64,000 nt of DNA from Litoditis marina (taxonomy: Eukaryota; Nematoda; Chromadorea; Rhabditida; Rhabditidae). The stretch is taken from the NCBI GenBank assembly GCA_964036275.1, contig OZ038433.1:2192013-2256012 (forward strand), in the 5' to 3' direction. The notes beneath the pieces were generated by a model, which was given only the letters and a program-made list of their open reading frames with translations, ran no database searches and was not told the origin of the DNA. Shown piece by piece: positions 49,788 through 61,448 of this stretch. Numbering within the stretch: the first letter of the stretch is position 1; each line of letters begins with the position of its first letter. A program made the position numbers and the translations under genes.

Positions 49788-49970
49788 GCAAACATAGAAG
49801 GTGTAAATTCACGGTTTTCTATACGTGAATGTGGTGTGGATGTCAATAGGCCCCTGGCAAAATGTTCTCGATTCTCACCCAAAGTGAGAACTCGCACCCC
49901 ATTCAGGAGGGAGGAGGTGGGAATGGGAATATGGACACAGACAGACGGGGGACACGGGAAAAGAACCCAC

Positions 49971-50255
<285 letters not shown>

Positions 50256-51484
50256 TCTCTTGTATGTATCATACCGTTCGTATCTCGTTCTCTATCCATC
50301 GCAACATTTCGAGTCAGCTGTCCACCGGCCATTTATATGGACTGGCAAATTGCAACACTTGCTTAACTTCGGCTATAAATTCTGTTCCTGACAGTTGGCG
50401 CCAAACCCATTTCAAAGAAGGAATTACCGTCCACAATTTGGCAACAATTGCGCACCGGAACTAATTGCTGTTCGATTGAACCACAATGAAATAGGAATCT
50501 AAGATGAACAAGCATCTTGGAAAATTTGTATATTTGTTCGTACTTATTTATGCATTATAATGTGTATCGGAAAACGTGAAAAATATTGAAAAACATTGAC
50601 TGAAGATAGAAATAAAATGAATAGAAGGAAAGGAGAAGAAAATAACGATTTGTGTTGATGAAAGTATAGAGTTAACGAAAGACGTAGGCATGTAGGTGCG
50701 CCGGAAGAAAGGTGACAGCATACTGTATACCTCAATTTGCACTGTGTACGTACTCTTGCTCTGATTTGATCAGTGCGCGTTCAGATAATCATATTTTGGG
50801 ATTGGTAGTATCCCAAAATTTGCGCCAAGTGCGAAAGTTTTTCGGGTCAAGTCCAAAACTTCGTGTACGTTTTGTAGGTTTAGAAACGTTCATTTCATTG
50901 ACGGAACACTTTTTCAGACAGCTGATTGTATCGTAGTGAACTGGCGTGAAACAAGGACACCGCCTTTTTGTCAAATACCCGGAATCCTTGAAATGTTGTC
51001 GCGATTGCTATCGAACCACGGGAAACGGGGGACTGCGGTCAAAAGTCGAAACGAAGTTGAAGAATGAAATAGTACCTTGGTGGAGATCAAACAATGACTG
51101 AATCGAAAAGGAGAACAAAACCATTATCCATTTGTTTTGTGTTTCTCTTCCTTTCCGTCTGCCTTATTCTCTCTCACACAGTTTTCTTTCCTTCCTACTG
51201 TATATCTCTTTCTCTACTTGTGCCTCCTTCTCTCCATCCTCTAGTTTTTCTCTCTCCTCCCTCTCTCTCTCTTGCTCTAATTCTTTCTTTTCTTCATCCC
51301 GTCTCAATTCTTCTCTGAGAGATTCAAACGATGCACCGGAATAGTGTCCACCTGTCCGGATTTCCGGGCTACCGTAATCAGAATGAGCAGCTGGATGTGC
51401 TGAGACCATTTCAATTAGAGAACGCACACATATAACGGTTTTATCCACAATTAGACAGAGACAGAAGAAATAAAAGAAGATGTG

Positions 51485-51640
51485 GGAGCAAGATGGAGAG
51501 AGAAGAAGAGAGAGGGAGAGAGAGAGAGAGGGAGGGAGAAAAATACAGAGAAGATATAGAGAGAGAGGAAGATCAAGAGACGAGTAGTGTGAGAACGAGA
51601 TGAGAGAGAGAGCGAGAGAGGCAGGAGAAAGATAGATAGA
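51485..51640. repeat. GA-rich microsatellite
   Basis: Imperfect gagaga/gaagag repeats. The preceding 50260-51480 holds no gene I can support. Confidence 0.85.
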
Positions 51641-51771
51641 TATGTTGATGAGAGAATCTGTTCTCTGCCCATCTCTGTCTGTTCATTTATGCTCAAGTAT
51701 CCCTCCTCCCCAACCTGTGCATGGATAATCTCGACTCGATTGACCATCCAACGGCCAGCCACCTGAACTTC

Positions 51772-51953
51772 AGGCGGCGTAGCAATCCCTCCAATCTCAT
51801 GGGAAGTTCATATGAGTTTCTCATGAGATACCTCATGAGCTATTCGTGAACTCTCAATGTTGTAGCATAGTAATCAATAAAATCTCATGAGAAGCTCATG
51901 CGAATAGCTCATGAGGTAGTTAATGAGATTTTGTGGGGATTGCTACGCCGCCA
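51772..51953. mobile_element. ggcggcgtagcaatcc foldback element, copy 1
   Basis: Terminal inverted repeats are ggcggcgtagcaatcc and ggattgctacgccgcc. The interior is packed with ctcatgag palindromes and a centre with gttgtagcatagtaatc. It is about 180 bp, with copies at 56320 and 62218 and degenerate ones at 57130 and 62081. Confidence 0.9.
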
Positions 51954-52783
51954 GGGCAGGCACAATCATTGGCACCGGATTTGGAATAATTTAGCCAATA
52001 AGTATAATAGGATTACAGCCCGTAAAGTTCTAGACTTCTTAAAACAACCTCTTTATTTAAATTTATTTCAAGTCAATTTGTTTGTACCAATAAAACCCAA
52101 TGCAATGTGGAATATATTGCAAAGATAAAATAACCTGGGTGCATCTCTTCTCTGAAAAAATTCTATAAAACCATAATGCTTCCTATCAACTTAGAAGAGG
52201 TTCTTACTAGAATAGTTCGAAACTGAAAATCATTAAAGTAAACGTCATATAAAAGTAAAAGTCACTCAAAAGTAAAAGTCATTAATTCATTTTTAGTCAG
52301 AATTTTTTTGGAAACTTTTTTTTTGCTCCTAACTGTTTCTGTACTCAATTGCTTCCACTTCAATACTTATAATTTTGAATGACATACTCTGGTTGCCTGT
52401 CGAAAAACATTTCCAGACTCAAATACAGCGCTTACATATAGCCCACTGTTTCCCAAAACGGTTTTAGAGATGAATATTGCGCCTGGAAAGTAACGAACAA
52501 TGTTTGTATTGCCCAGGTTTGACGTAGGATCACGTGTGCTTTCCGTGCTAACGGCTGTTGAGAAAATACCGTAGAATTTCTGTGGACCATTATACATTTC
52601 TCTCTTAGGTGGACACGTGTACTTCCACGTGATTTATAAGTTTTCTAAACTATGTTCTCATAATGTAATTAAGGCATAAACCGAAGTTTTTCCATGAATG
52701 TGTGCTGTAGACTACGCCATCGGAAACATTTCAATACAATTCCTACATCAGTATCAGTAACCAATGGCTTTCCTATTGCCAAG

Positions 52784-53120
52784 ATTTCACGTGGGTTCAC
52801 GTAGTTTCACGTGGGTTCACGTAGTTTCACGTGGGTTCGCGTAGTTTCACGTAGGTTCACGTAGTTTTACGTGGGTTCACGTAGTTTCATGTGGGTTCAC
52901 GTAGTTTCACGTGGGTTCACGTAGTTTCACGTAGGTTCACGTAGTTTTACGTGGGTTCACGTAGTTTCATGTGGGTTCACGTAGTTTCACGTAGGTTCAC
53001 GTAGTTTTACGTGGGTTCACGTAGTTTCATGTGGGTTCACGTAGTTTCACGTGGGTTCACGTAGTTTCAAGTAGGTGCACGTAGTTTCAAGTAGGTGCAC
53101 GTAGATTCACGTCGGTTCAC
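52784..53120. repeat. 20-bp minisatellite with CACGTG motifs
   Basis: About 16-17 units of gtttcacgtgggttcacgta with variants (gtaggttc, tttcatg, ttttacg). Higher-order blocks of three to four units recur. Each unit contains CACGTG or CACGTA. Confidence 0.93.
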
Positions 53121-53437
53121 GTGCACTTTCCGTTTCCCCCATGGATCGCGCGTGAAAGGTCGTGCTAATCACAGTTTCGAAATGAGTCTGGCACAGAAGA
53201 GGTCAGAGGGTCCTAAATGGAGCAAACGTTACCATTCATCACTGTTATCGTGTACCAATCAGTGGTAATCAAGGCCGTTCCTAACCTAATTGAAGCGAAG
53301 ATTCGCTAATTTACGAAACCGCCGTCCGATCTTATCGCCATAAACATGCCTGCCCTGACACGTTTTTATGGGTAAAAGGTGACAAAGTTTGTTGGAAAAT
53401 GTTGCGGTTGGGGGACTTTCAGAGTAATGCTTTAGTG

Positions 53438-53620
53438 GGTGCCAAATTCATACATTTCTGCCTCTTGCCGGAATCGAACCTGCGAGCAAAATTTTCGTAG
53501 CAGAGCGCTCACCACTGTGCTATTAGTGCATATAACCGGCAATATTTGGATTCGAAGACATGAACACGGAGAAAAGTGACATACAATTCCGCCTTTCAGT
53601 TGGTGACGACTGAAGAATAT
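53438..53620 (-). mobile_element. tRNA-derived SINE, copy 2
   Basis: Complement of the family: ggaatcgaacctgcgagc (B box) and gagcgctcaccactgtgcta (A box), with gggtgccaaattcatacatt at the tail. Confidence 0.85.
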
Positions 53621-53835
53621 CCTGGAAGCTTGATCCAATCTTGCGTCTTACCATGAGACGCAACATCAGAAGTTACTTAGGAGTAAAGAAGACCTAATAT
53701 AAGTTTAATTTCTTCATTTCATTATTTATTCAACACATTCGTGTACTCGACACATAGTACACATGGTGTTCTCCAACTTCTTGCTTCATGGGTATTTTGA
53801 ACGAGGAATGGCCAAGGCTTAGAGCGTCTCTGGAA

Positions 53836-54500
53836 TTTGGCGGCGACTCGCCGGCGGGACGGAGGGGTCGCCGAGATACCGCCGGCGAATCGCCGGCGAC
53901 ATATCAAGGTCGCAGGCGGGTCGCCACTTGAACCAAAGCTCCTAAGTTGTCGCCGGCGAGTCGCCAAACATTTCGCTTTGTTCCTGGGGTCGCCGGCAAG
54001 TCACCGAAGCCAAAAATATTTTTCCAACGAGAACACCCAAAAATAGTTTGACTGCACTTTGTGGGTAAACTGAACGGCTATGACAAAAATGTTACCGAAA
54101 GACGACTTTTTTCTGTATAACTCATACGAACCGTGGAAAATAAACCGAGCTTGTCGCCGGCGAGTCGCCACCCATTTTCGATGTGTTCCTCATATCGCCG
54201 GCGAGTCGCCGAAGTTGGAAACCTTTGATAACACCAAGATTTTTTTCCAGTTTTTTGTGAGGTATAAACATGTGCAAGAGTGAAAATTGGGTGATTAATT
54301 AAGAAAATGAGTGTTAACTAACGCAAATATGATCTCTCGGTGCGTTAAAAAGCTAAATTACTTTTGAAAAAATTTTTACAGAAAGACCATTGCTAAAAAG
54401 CGAAAATCATAATTGGTAATGGGCGACTCGCCAGCGACCCGAAAAGCGGCGACTCGCCATCAACCTCTTCCGGCGACATCGCCGGCGACCCGTCACCGAA
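53836..54500. repeat. tcgccggcgagtcgcc motif cluster
   Basis: Three GC-rich islands (53836-54005, 54148-54215, 54420-54495) dense in tcgccggcgagtcgcc and its complement, separated by AT-rich sequence. This looks like a foldback or satellite-like element; the 53837-54046 open frame is a consequence of the repeats. Confidence 0.75.
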
Positions 54501-54595
54501 TTCCATAGGTAAAGAAACGATGTTAGAATAAACGTGAAGTTGAGATTTTGGCAATACAATCCGCGCCAGCCACGACGAGTTAGAAAGGGTTAACT

Positions 54596-54702
54596 ATACT
54601 GTTAGTAAAATACAACAGAACGCAGTAACGTTCAATGACAAAGTGCACGATTCCTTATAAGAATGCTAACTTTACGTGACTACTCAATTCACTTCTAGTA
54701 TT
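54596..54702 (-). mobile_element. CACGTGA-ended repeat family, copy 4
   Basis: Contains aacgttcaatgacaaagtgc, then ctaactttacgtgactactc, in the same order as 25690-25800. Confidence 0.7.
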
Positions 54703-54898
54703 AGCAGTTCGCCGAGAGAGACCTGTATAAATACGTAGTATTAGGAGGTCAGGGAGAGGAAATCAATCAGTCGAAACTCGAGCTTTATACATGACATTAT
54801 TATAACAATATAACTTTGCAAATGAGACCATGAACATTTATTGAACCGCGTGATTCAAAGTATGGAAAGAGGTATTGGAACATCGAAAGTGGAACGAT

Positions 54899-57800
54899 TC
54901 AATGGGGGACTTTCTTGCAAATGTATCCGATTGATTGAGGGTAATATTTGCACCAAGTTGTGTACCACATACCACGCGTGTACGACCCGTCAGAGTGCAG
55001 TGAAAGCTGCAACACAGAACTATCAACTGAAAAAAAACCTGCAATAAACAGGTGAAAATTGATGAACTCGATTAGGTATGTGTAATTCATACCGAATCAC
55101 ATAAAGCCGAATCCGTAGAAAATCCGTTTTTTTTTCGGTAAGTATTCTGTTCTCATCTTTTCCTTCTCTATTTCCCTTTATTTCAAAGATGTGATTTTCG
55201 ATTCATTTACCGTTGTGCACGTATTATTATGTCCAGAGTCCGCTGGATCGTAGTTGGTGTAGTCCACTTTGGTGCCATCGGCCCAGGTGTCGATTCCGTT
55301 TTCATCTTTTCTCATTCCGAGCCAGAAGTGAGAGAATTCATCACGAAGCAACACGTCAGACAGTATTAGTTCTGAAAGTTAATTGCTCCCACACTCGTGG
55401 CCTTTTACAGTATACTTATCAATTTCCCTCAATATCAATTTCCCATGCAGGTATTGAACATGTAAACATTTTCGAAAACTTGCAGGCGACTGTATAATCA
55501 GACAACGTTTTCGAGCTGCTGAGTACGTACGCTAAATGATCCCGGCCCCTTCATCCCATCCTGCGTCTCCCCGCCATTTCTCTGCTCTTACATCGCGCCG
55601 CACGTAGATCTGCCCGTCATTGTTTGTAATATAAATCCTTGTAAATATCATGACCCGAAAAATGAGAATATCTGAACGATCCCACCATTGATCTATTCAA
55701 GTAGGAAGATTATGTGGACTAATTCCGACGCATCGGTCCTTTAAACTGCAATTAAGAAATATATTATGGTTTGAAGGACCTAAGCATTGGGATTGGTCCA
55801 CATAATTTTCCTTCTTTAATGCATGAACTTCGATTTGTCTTCTCAAGATTCAAAGCGAGTATTCGAAAATTGAACTCGGTGTTTTTCTGAACATGAGCCA
55901 ATTTGCTCACCAGAAAAAGAAAATCTAGGACTAAAATGAATAGTCACATAAAGTAAGTATTCTAAGGAGGAATCGTGCACTTTACCATTGCACGTTTTTG
56001 AGTTCCGCTGTGTTTAACATGTTTCACGTGACTGTAACTAATAGTCTAACACTCGTGATAAAACGTGTGCCACCCACGTAGGACTCCTTCGTTCTCCTCT
56101 CTAGAGTGAATAGAGACAAAGCTTCCTCCAGCCGTGACACAGTTCTGATCAGCGTCCTTCCAACCGTAGGTCATACCGTACCACTGATAAAATGAGTACA
56201 TACTAGGGAAGTAGTTTACATTAGCCCTCCTCCCCCACCCTGGTCTTAAATGGGTTGAAAAGGGCCCGTACTACAATCGCCCCCCACCTTTGGGGGGGGG
56301 GGGGGGCGAATATAGACCAGGCGGCGTAGCAATCCCCACAAAAGTTCATGAAATCACCTCATGAGCTATTGGCCCGAGCTTCTCGTGAGATTCTATCGAT
56401 TGCCATGCTACAACATCGAGAATTCACGAGTAGCTCATGAGGTATCTCATGAGAAACTCATGTGAGCTTCTCATGAGGTTGGATGGATTGCTACGCCGCC
56501 AGGCTTATTTACTGCAGGCTTGGGTTGAGTGGGGGGTGATTGTTCATCAGTTCCGGGTATGTACTATCACCCCCCCCCCCCCATTTTGAATTGTGGGGGG
56601 TGATTGTTCATTGTCGAAGATGTACAATGTCCCCCCACCCATTTACCACTTAGGGGGGGGGGGGGGGGCGTAATAGTACCACGAGGGGGGAGGGTGATTG
56701 TTGGGTGGGGGGCGATTGTACATTTTTCCCCATACTAGAAGTAAAATGAATGGCCACGTAAAGTAAGCATTGTAATGCGGAATCGTGCACTTTGTGATTG
56801 CACGTAATTGAGTTTTGCTGTGTTGAACATGTTCACGTGACTGTGAAATTTACAAAAACAGTCTAGTCATATTCATGCACATGAAGCGTACAGAAACGGC
56901 AGAATCCGAAAACGTGCCATGATAGAGTGCACAATTACTGATGTTTTTTTCACGTTTCATCAGACCACTCCATCTACTTTGAGTGTACTATTTTAAGCGA
57001 AGAGGAAGTCACGTGAAACGCGAGTCATTTATAATCAGAAGAAAGTGAAAACATGACTCCTATCATTCCATTTGCGCGTTAAAAAAGCCCTAGACGTTCC
57101 CCTTGAAACGGTAAGTCAAAAGAATACTGGCGCGGTATAGCAAACGCTCAAAAACCTTATGAGATACCTCATGAACAATATGTCACAAACCTCTCATAAT
57201 ATTCTATTGATTTCTATTCTTCAACCTTAGAATTTCACGAGTATCTTTTCATAAAAACTAGTCCCTCATGAGGCTGGAAGGATTGCCGTCAGAGATTACA
57301 ACTCAGGAGCAGTCACATTCAGAATGGTTGTTCAAAAATTGATTCAAGATAATAGTATCGGGTTGTGTAAAAAACGAACGAAATAGCACCATGGAACACC
57401 GTCACTCTCCAAATACGCCCAGGAATTGTCCCCACAGCGACCTGAAACAACAATGTTTATTTCATTATATTATTATCAATATTATCATACACAGTATGTG
57501 TACTGTTTATTCGCCATTCAACACGCTTTTCGGTCGAAAAGTGTGAAGTATGGAGTGTAACGAGATGAAACTATCACGAAGATTCAATCATTCCCTTCAC
57601 AGTTGAGTTTAGGGTTGTTAATCGAGTTCAAAATTCGAATTTTCGAATTATCGAGTTTTCGAGTCTCAATGATTTTCGAGTTTTCGAGTTTTGCGAAAAA
57701 TCGAGTTTTCGAGTTTTCCGATTTTTGAGAAAATAGAGTCGTCGAGTTTCAGAAAAAATCGAGTTTTCGAGTTTCGAGTTCGTCTTTAATAGCCCTAGTT

Positions 57801-58888
57801 GAGTTGAACTAAACTCACGCGGAGTGTGTGGAACGTAGGTACAGACAATCAGATGATGTTCTGAACAATTGGAGGGCATCCAGGTATCCTTCCCACTTCC
57901 ACTTCTGTTCATCAGAGCACAGGTTATTTCTCTCACTGGAATATCAGAATGGATAGTAGTGTTTAGTGGTGAATGATCTCATATGTTTCACCCACTTGCA
58001 ACCCCCTACAGTAACATGCTCAAACATCCAGGTCAAAGTCTGGTATGTTGGCTTTTAAGAATTTCTGCAAATTTCGGTAGTACCTTCTGCATCTTCACTA
58101 CTACAAACTCTTGAAAATTTATATTCGACAAAAAGTCGAAAATATATTGAATGTCTTCTTCGACAATCGACAAATCTTCATGATTTGGCATACTTCTAGA
58201 CTGAGAGAGAGAACCTGCGAGATTCTTCGTGAACTCTACTCGCCAGGGATCTCGATCCTGTATCACCCCGACCACCGTCTATCGATTGACTACGTTCAGA
58301 ATAGTGCTAGACACAGTGTTCTGTTATCTACTCCTATCAATACCAAATAGTCAAAGGATTATGTGCGTACGTTCACTAGAAAACAATATTTTAAAATTCG
58401 ATCGTATACTGTAGGAGGTCATCGATTTGGGAAGGAGACTTTATAGGGTTCGCTCCATAGTAAGCTTTAACAGTATGTATCCTACCCACTGTGTGTGTAT
58501 TTTGATCACAGCTTATTGAAACTAATACATTATAGTGAGTGCAAAATTCATAAATTTCTGTCGCTGGCCGGAATCGAACCTGCGAGCAAAAGTTTTGTAG
58601 CCGAGCGCTAACCTCTGCGCTATCAGAGCACATAACCGACAAGCTTTGGAATCAAAGACATGTGTGCGTACACAGCGGAAAGTGAGATATACAGTACCCT
58701 CCCGCCTTTCCGTTGGTGACGACTATATGGTGTATATCGAGATCAAACTACAACGAATATAATTTCACTTCCTATACCGTCTTTTGTTCCTTCAGGCCAG
58801 TTACTGTACGAGATAACCGATCCATCCAACCACGTGTAGCTGTACGGGCTCTTTCCCAACCAGAAATTCTTTCCTTCGAAGTTCGTGC
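54899..58888 (-). CDS. C-type lectin with two CTLDs (5' end not found)
   Basis: C-type lectin-like domains bind sugars or other ligands, usually outside the cell. Exons in order: 58888-58778, 57935-57819, 57441-57380, 56183-56078, 55371-55211, 55006-54899 (665 nt, phases agree, stop TGA). The first domain begins in mid-fold with FWLGKSPYSYTWLDGSVI and SYSNWPEG, then CALMNRSGSGKDTWMPSNC and the closing LIVCTY. The second is complete: RCGDNSWAYL, then WKDADQNCVTAGGSFVSIHS, FWLGMRKDENGIDTWADGTK, VDYTNYDPADSG and WYTTWCKYYPQSIGYICKK before the stop. The calcium site EPN/QPN plus WND is not evident (YDPADSG and WYTTWC instead), so classical sugar binding is uncertain. The first half of domain 1 and any signal peptide must lie above 58888. 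Confidence 0.85.
55698..55819. mobile_element. TTAA foldback MITE, copy 6 (lectin intron)
   Basis: gtaggaagattatgtggact at the left, its complement at the right, and ctttaa at the right border. It is the most diverged copy. Confidence 0.8.
55936..56045 (+). mobile_element. CACGTGA-ended repeat family, copy 5
   Basis: gaatagtcacataaagtaag at the left and gtttcacgtgactgtaacta at the right, with gtgcactttaccattgcacg within. It is intronic in the lectin gene. Confidence 0.75.
56280..56320. repeat. Poly-C/poly-G run, start of a G-run cluster
   Basis: ccccccacctttgggggggg followed by further G. Together with 56525-56730 it flanks the ggcggcgtagcaatcc element at 56320. Confidence 0.85.
56320..56503. 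mobile_element. ggcggcgtagcaatcc foldback element, copy 2
   Basis: Both terminal inverted repeats are intact, with ctcatgag palindromes inside. The flanks read ccag at the left and cagg at the right. Confidence 0.9.
56525..56730. repeat. ggggggtgattgt / poly-G repeat cluster
   Basis: Five or more copies of gggg(g)tgattgt or the related gggcgattgt alternate with long C and G runs (13-17 bases). It is intronic in the lectin gene on the other strand. Confidence 0.85.
56743..56850 (+). mobile_element. CACGTGA-ended repeat family, copy 6
   Basis: gaatggccacgtaaagtaag at the left and catgttcacgtgactgtgaa at the right. Confidence 0.75.
57130..57292. mobile_element. Degenerate ggcggcgtagcaatcc element
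   Basis: It begins tggcgcggtatagcaa, contains gagatacctcatgaac and a centre with attctattgatttctattc, and ends gaaggattgccgtc. It is a diverged relative of the 51772 and 56320 elements. Confidence 0.6.
57620..57790. repeat. ttttcgag tandem repeat
   Basis: Imperfect repeats of tcgagttttcgag and aaaaatcgagttttc, located 29 bp from the donor of the lectin exon 57819-57935. Confidence 0.88.
58528..58735 (-). mobile_element. tRNA-derived SINE, copy 3
   Basis: ggaatcgaacctgcgagc (B box), agcgctaacctctgcgctat (A box) and the head complement gtaccctcccgcctttccgt. This is the cleanest copy. It ends 43 bp below lectin exon 58778-58888. Confidence 0.9.
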
Positions 58889-59029
58889 CTGTTCAATAAT
58901 AATAATAAATGAGATATTATTATTATTTCCTTTTTTGAACAAAGACAGCACATGGCCGAACTGATTGAGCAATGGCGAACGCGCTTATTTTCCGCGATTG
59001 ACCAGCTACAAGAGCGAAAAAGAATTCAG

Positions 59030-59162
59030 AGGCCGTATGCATAAAACACCCCGAGCCGGGTCGGGGTGGTATCCCGACCTTAAATTAGCCGAGAAATAGC
59101 CAATTCGAGCTTGGGACAGCATCTCAACCCGGCCCGCAATGTTTCATGCATACGACCTCAGG
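59030..59162. mobile_element. Palindrome-ended element (aggccgtatgcat)
   Basis: aggccgtatgcataaaaca at the left and gtttcatgcatacgacct at the right. The interior is GC-rich with gccgggtcggggtggtatcc and its partial complement (gacagcatctcaacccggc). Confidence 0.75.
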
Positions 59163-59164
59163 TC

Positions 59165-59275
59165 AACGAGGTGGCCGATAGGAGAAATCAGTCTGCATCT
59201 CTATGACCTGCACACTCTCTCGCCGAACCGACTACAAAAGTGGCTGGCTAATTGGCTGTGCGATGCGGAGTAAGC
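59165..59275. repeat. ctctctcg-containing repeat, copy A
   Basis: gacctgcacactctctcgcc and caaaagtggctggctaattg resemble 59955-60035 (gacccgcacactctctcgcc) and the foldback in the IPMK intron at 29010-29240. Confidence 0.55.
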
Positions 59276-59684
59276 GTTGAATTTCTGCCAGAAGATGAGG
59301 GAGCGTGTGGATCAAAGGCCTACGACCATTTTCAGGTCGTTTACTTCGAACAATTTACATATTAATTAGATAGAGATACCTGTGAATACAGTCTTTATGT
59401 GAATCATAAGTATGTGATTAACATATACATCATTCAGAACCAACGACATGAAAAGAATCGCCGCCCAATTTCATGATATGACCTAATGAAGTCGACTAAG
59501 CATTACATATGAGTTGTAAGGCTCAGTTTCTTATCGTGTTCTGTTGACATATGAATTTATTGTTTCACGTTGCCTAGTTTTGCGGCAGTGTTGACCATGC
59601 ATGTTGGAAGTATTCTGTGATGACGTGGTCATAGTTCCAGAAAACTTTAAGATCACATGATGAAGTAGGAATCGGTAGACTAGA

Positions 59685-59800
59685 AGGGAATTGAAAAGTC
59701 ACATAAAGTAAGCGTTGTAATGAGACATCGTGCACTTTCTCATTGCACGTTTCGGAGCTCCGCTACATGTTTTACGTGACTATGTGATTGACTAACAGTA
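59685..59800 (+). mobile_element. CACGTGA-ended repeat family, copy 7
   Basis: gaaaagtcacataaagtaag at the left and gttttacgtgactatgtgat at the right. Confidence 0.7.
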
Positions 59801-59954
59801 TAGGTTGGATTGAGGTACTAAAACATCGTTTATGAAGCGCGCCCGAAAAGACTGCTGAATTGATAGTTCGCCATAAAAGACGAACCATGATTCAGAACGA
59901 TTCGCGTCATTTTTCTGAGATCGGCCTCAGCCACAGAAATGAGCTACAAAAACG

Positions 59955-60035
59955 AGAGAGCATACACATCAATGAGGCCGCAGAAATCTGCGTCTCTCTG
60001 ACCCGCACACTCTCTCGCCGAGGCCGCTTCAAAAG
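59955..60035. repeat. ctctctcg-containing repeat, copy B
   Basis: cgagagagcatacacatc on one side and gacccgcacactctctcg on the other form an imperfect foldback. Confidence 0.55.
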
Positions 60036-60221
60036 TGACTTGCTTGGCTGGGACTGTCTGAGGACCTACCTAATGTCTGAGGACCTACCTAATGTCTGAT
60101 TTTGTAAGCCATCCTCGATCTGTTTGCTTGTGATATAAGGGAGGGTGTAGCCTCTTGCACTGCACGCACTTTCAGCCTATGATTGACACAGGGTAAGAGA
60201 AGGGTAGAGCATACAGTAAAA

Positions 60222-60392
60222 TCTTCGCCAACGGAATAGCGGGAGGGTACTGTATAGCTCAATTTTCGATGTCTTCTTCTCCAAAACTTGTCGGTTATGT
60301 TTTGTCGTAGCGCAGTGGTTGGCGCAAATCTTATGCTCGCAAGTTCGATTTCGGTAAGAGACCAACATTTATGAATTTGGCACCCCTATACA
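60222..60392 (+). mobile_element. tRNA-derived SINE, copy 4
   Basis: gtagcgcagtggttggcgc (A box region), caagttcgatttcggtaag (B box region) and the head cgggagggtactgtatagct. Confidence 0.85.
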
Positions 60393-61028
60393 CTATTGTG
60401 GAAGTAAATGACAATTACTAGTAGACACTCAATAACCGAATGTATATACGGATTAGTGAGTTTTGTTGACAGCGCAAACCCCTCCCGTTGTATTGACCGT
60501 TTATCATACTTTTGTAGCACTACACAGAGAAAAAACTACAAACTGTGTCTGACTTACATCCGAAAACGTTCCGCGAAACAGTGGGAAAAGGCACAACGCT
60601 GTCCTAAAAATATAGTGTCAGATTAGTGAAATATTCCGGCTCGTGGGGCAATCGAACCTTCCACAAATTTGAAAAAAAAACCTTTCAGACTCAATCACGC
60701 TAACCGATATAGGATGGTTGTTAGTTATATATTACACCATTACCAGGGGTTAACATTCAGTATTCATATAAGACGGTTCCAACTAAATTTTCTTCAAAAT
60801 TCAAAGTAATTCACGGAATTCTGTCAATCTGTGAACGGGAACTTTTTCTTGCGCCTTGCGGTCGAAATGACACAATTTTAGTTTTCTTGTCAACGCGATG
60901 CTGGCATTTGACAATGCGATTCAGATTCTTTTGGCAAATGCTAAGTGAACGGAGTTCTTTTGTCACTTGTCCCCCAAAGGGATCATCTTTACCATTTGCC
61001 ATTTGCACTGATTCATCTTGACACGTGC

Positions 61029-61104
61029 CAAACCGTTGAGAGGATTCGAACCCTTGGCCGCTGGGCCAAAAGCAAGAGCACTACCTCTACACTAAGGGAG
61101 CACC
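61029..61104 (-). other. tRNA-like sequence, degenerate
   Basis: On the minus strand ttagtgtagaggtagtgctc (A box-like), then cttttgg and gggttcgaatcc (B box). The acceptor stem does not pair well. A second tRNA-like stretch lies at about 60640-60715 (minus). Confidence 0.45.
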
Positions 61105-61448
61105 TGCGTTTGAAAGGAAAGGACCGCACTATATATAACCCCGCCGCAATTGTTCAGATTAACTTTGTCACACATGAGTGTATTAAAAAGGATGAGTTTA
61201 TTAGAAAATCAAATTTCATAAATATAAAACGTGAATTTAAAGGTTCACAGCAAAAAAAAACATTTCAGCTCGTTAAAAGCCAGTAGCAACTTTTCGCCCA
61301 ACGCAGGTTTAAGTGTTTACGATATTCATGTTTCCGCTTCTCGTTTTTTATTTCAAAGATTCGCACCCATAATTCGTCATCCATTCTCATCCCGTTATGA
61401 ATATGCCCACCCCGGTGTGTGTGTACGAACTGTTCGCGCTCTAGAATG

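Larger units (their letters stand above)
48667..49965. repeat. Inverted duplication with 237-bp arms
   Basis: The left arm 48667-48903 is repeated in inverted orientation at 49608-49965. Shared words include gtgtaaattcacggttttct, ggtgtggatgtcaatagg and agtttcacactcagtgtttg. The right arm is longer because a TTAA MITE (49664-49787) is inserted. The 700-bp centre holds a SINE. A dispersed element inserted twice is the alternative to a single foldback. Confidence 0.88.

Noticed and set aside
51717..51770. Minus-strand 16-codon stretch with AG and GT at its edges (VAGRWMVNRVEIIHAQ)
   Set aside because: Too short, no neighbouring exons in phase, and one border coincides with a foldback element end.
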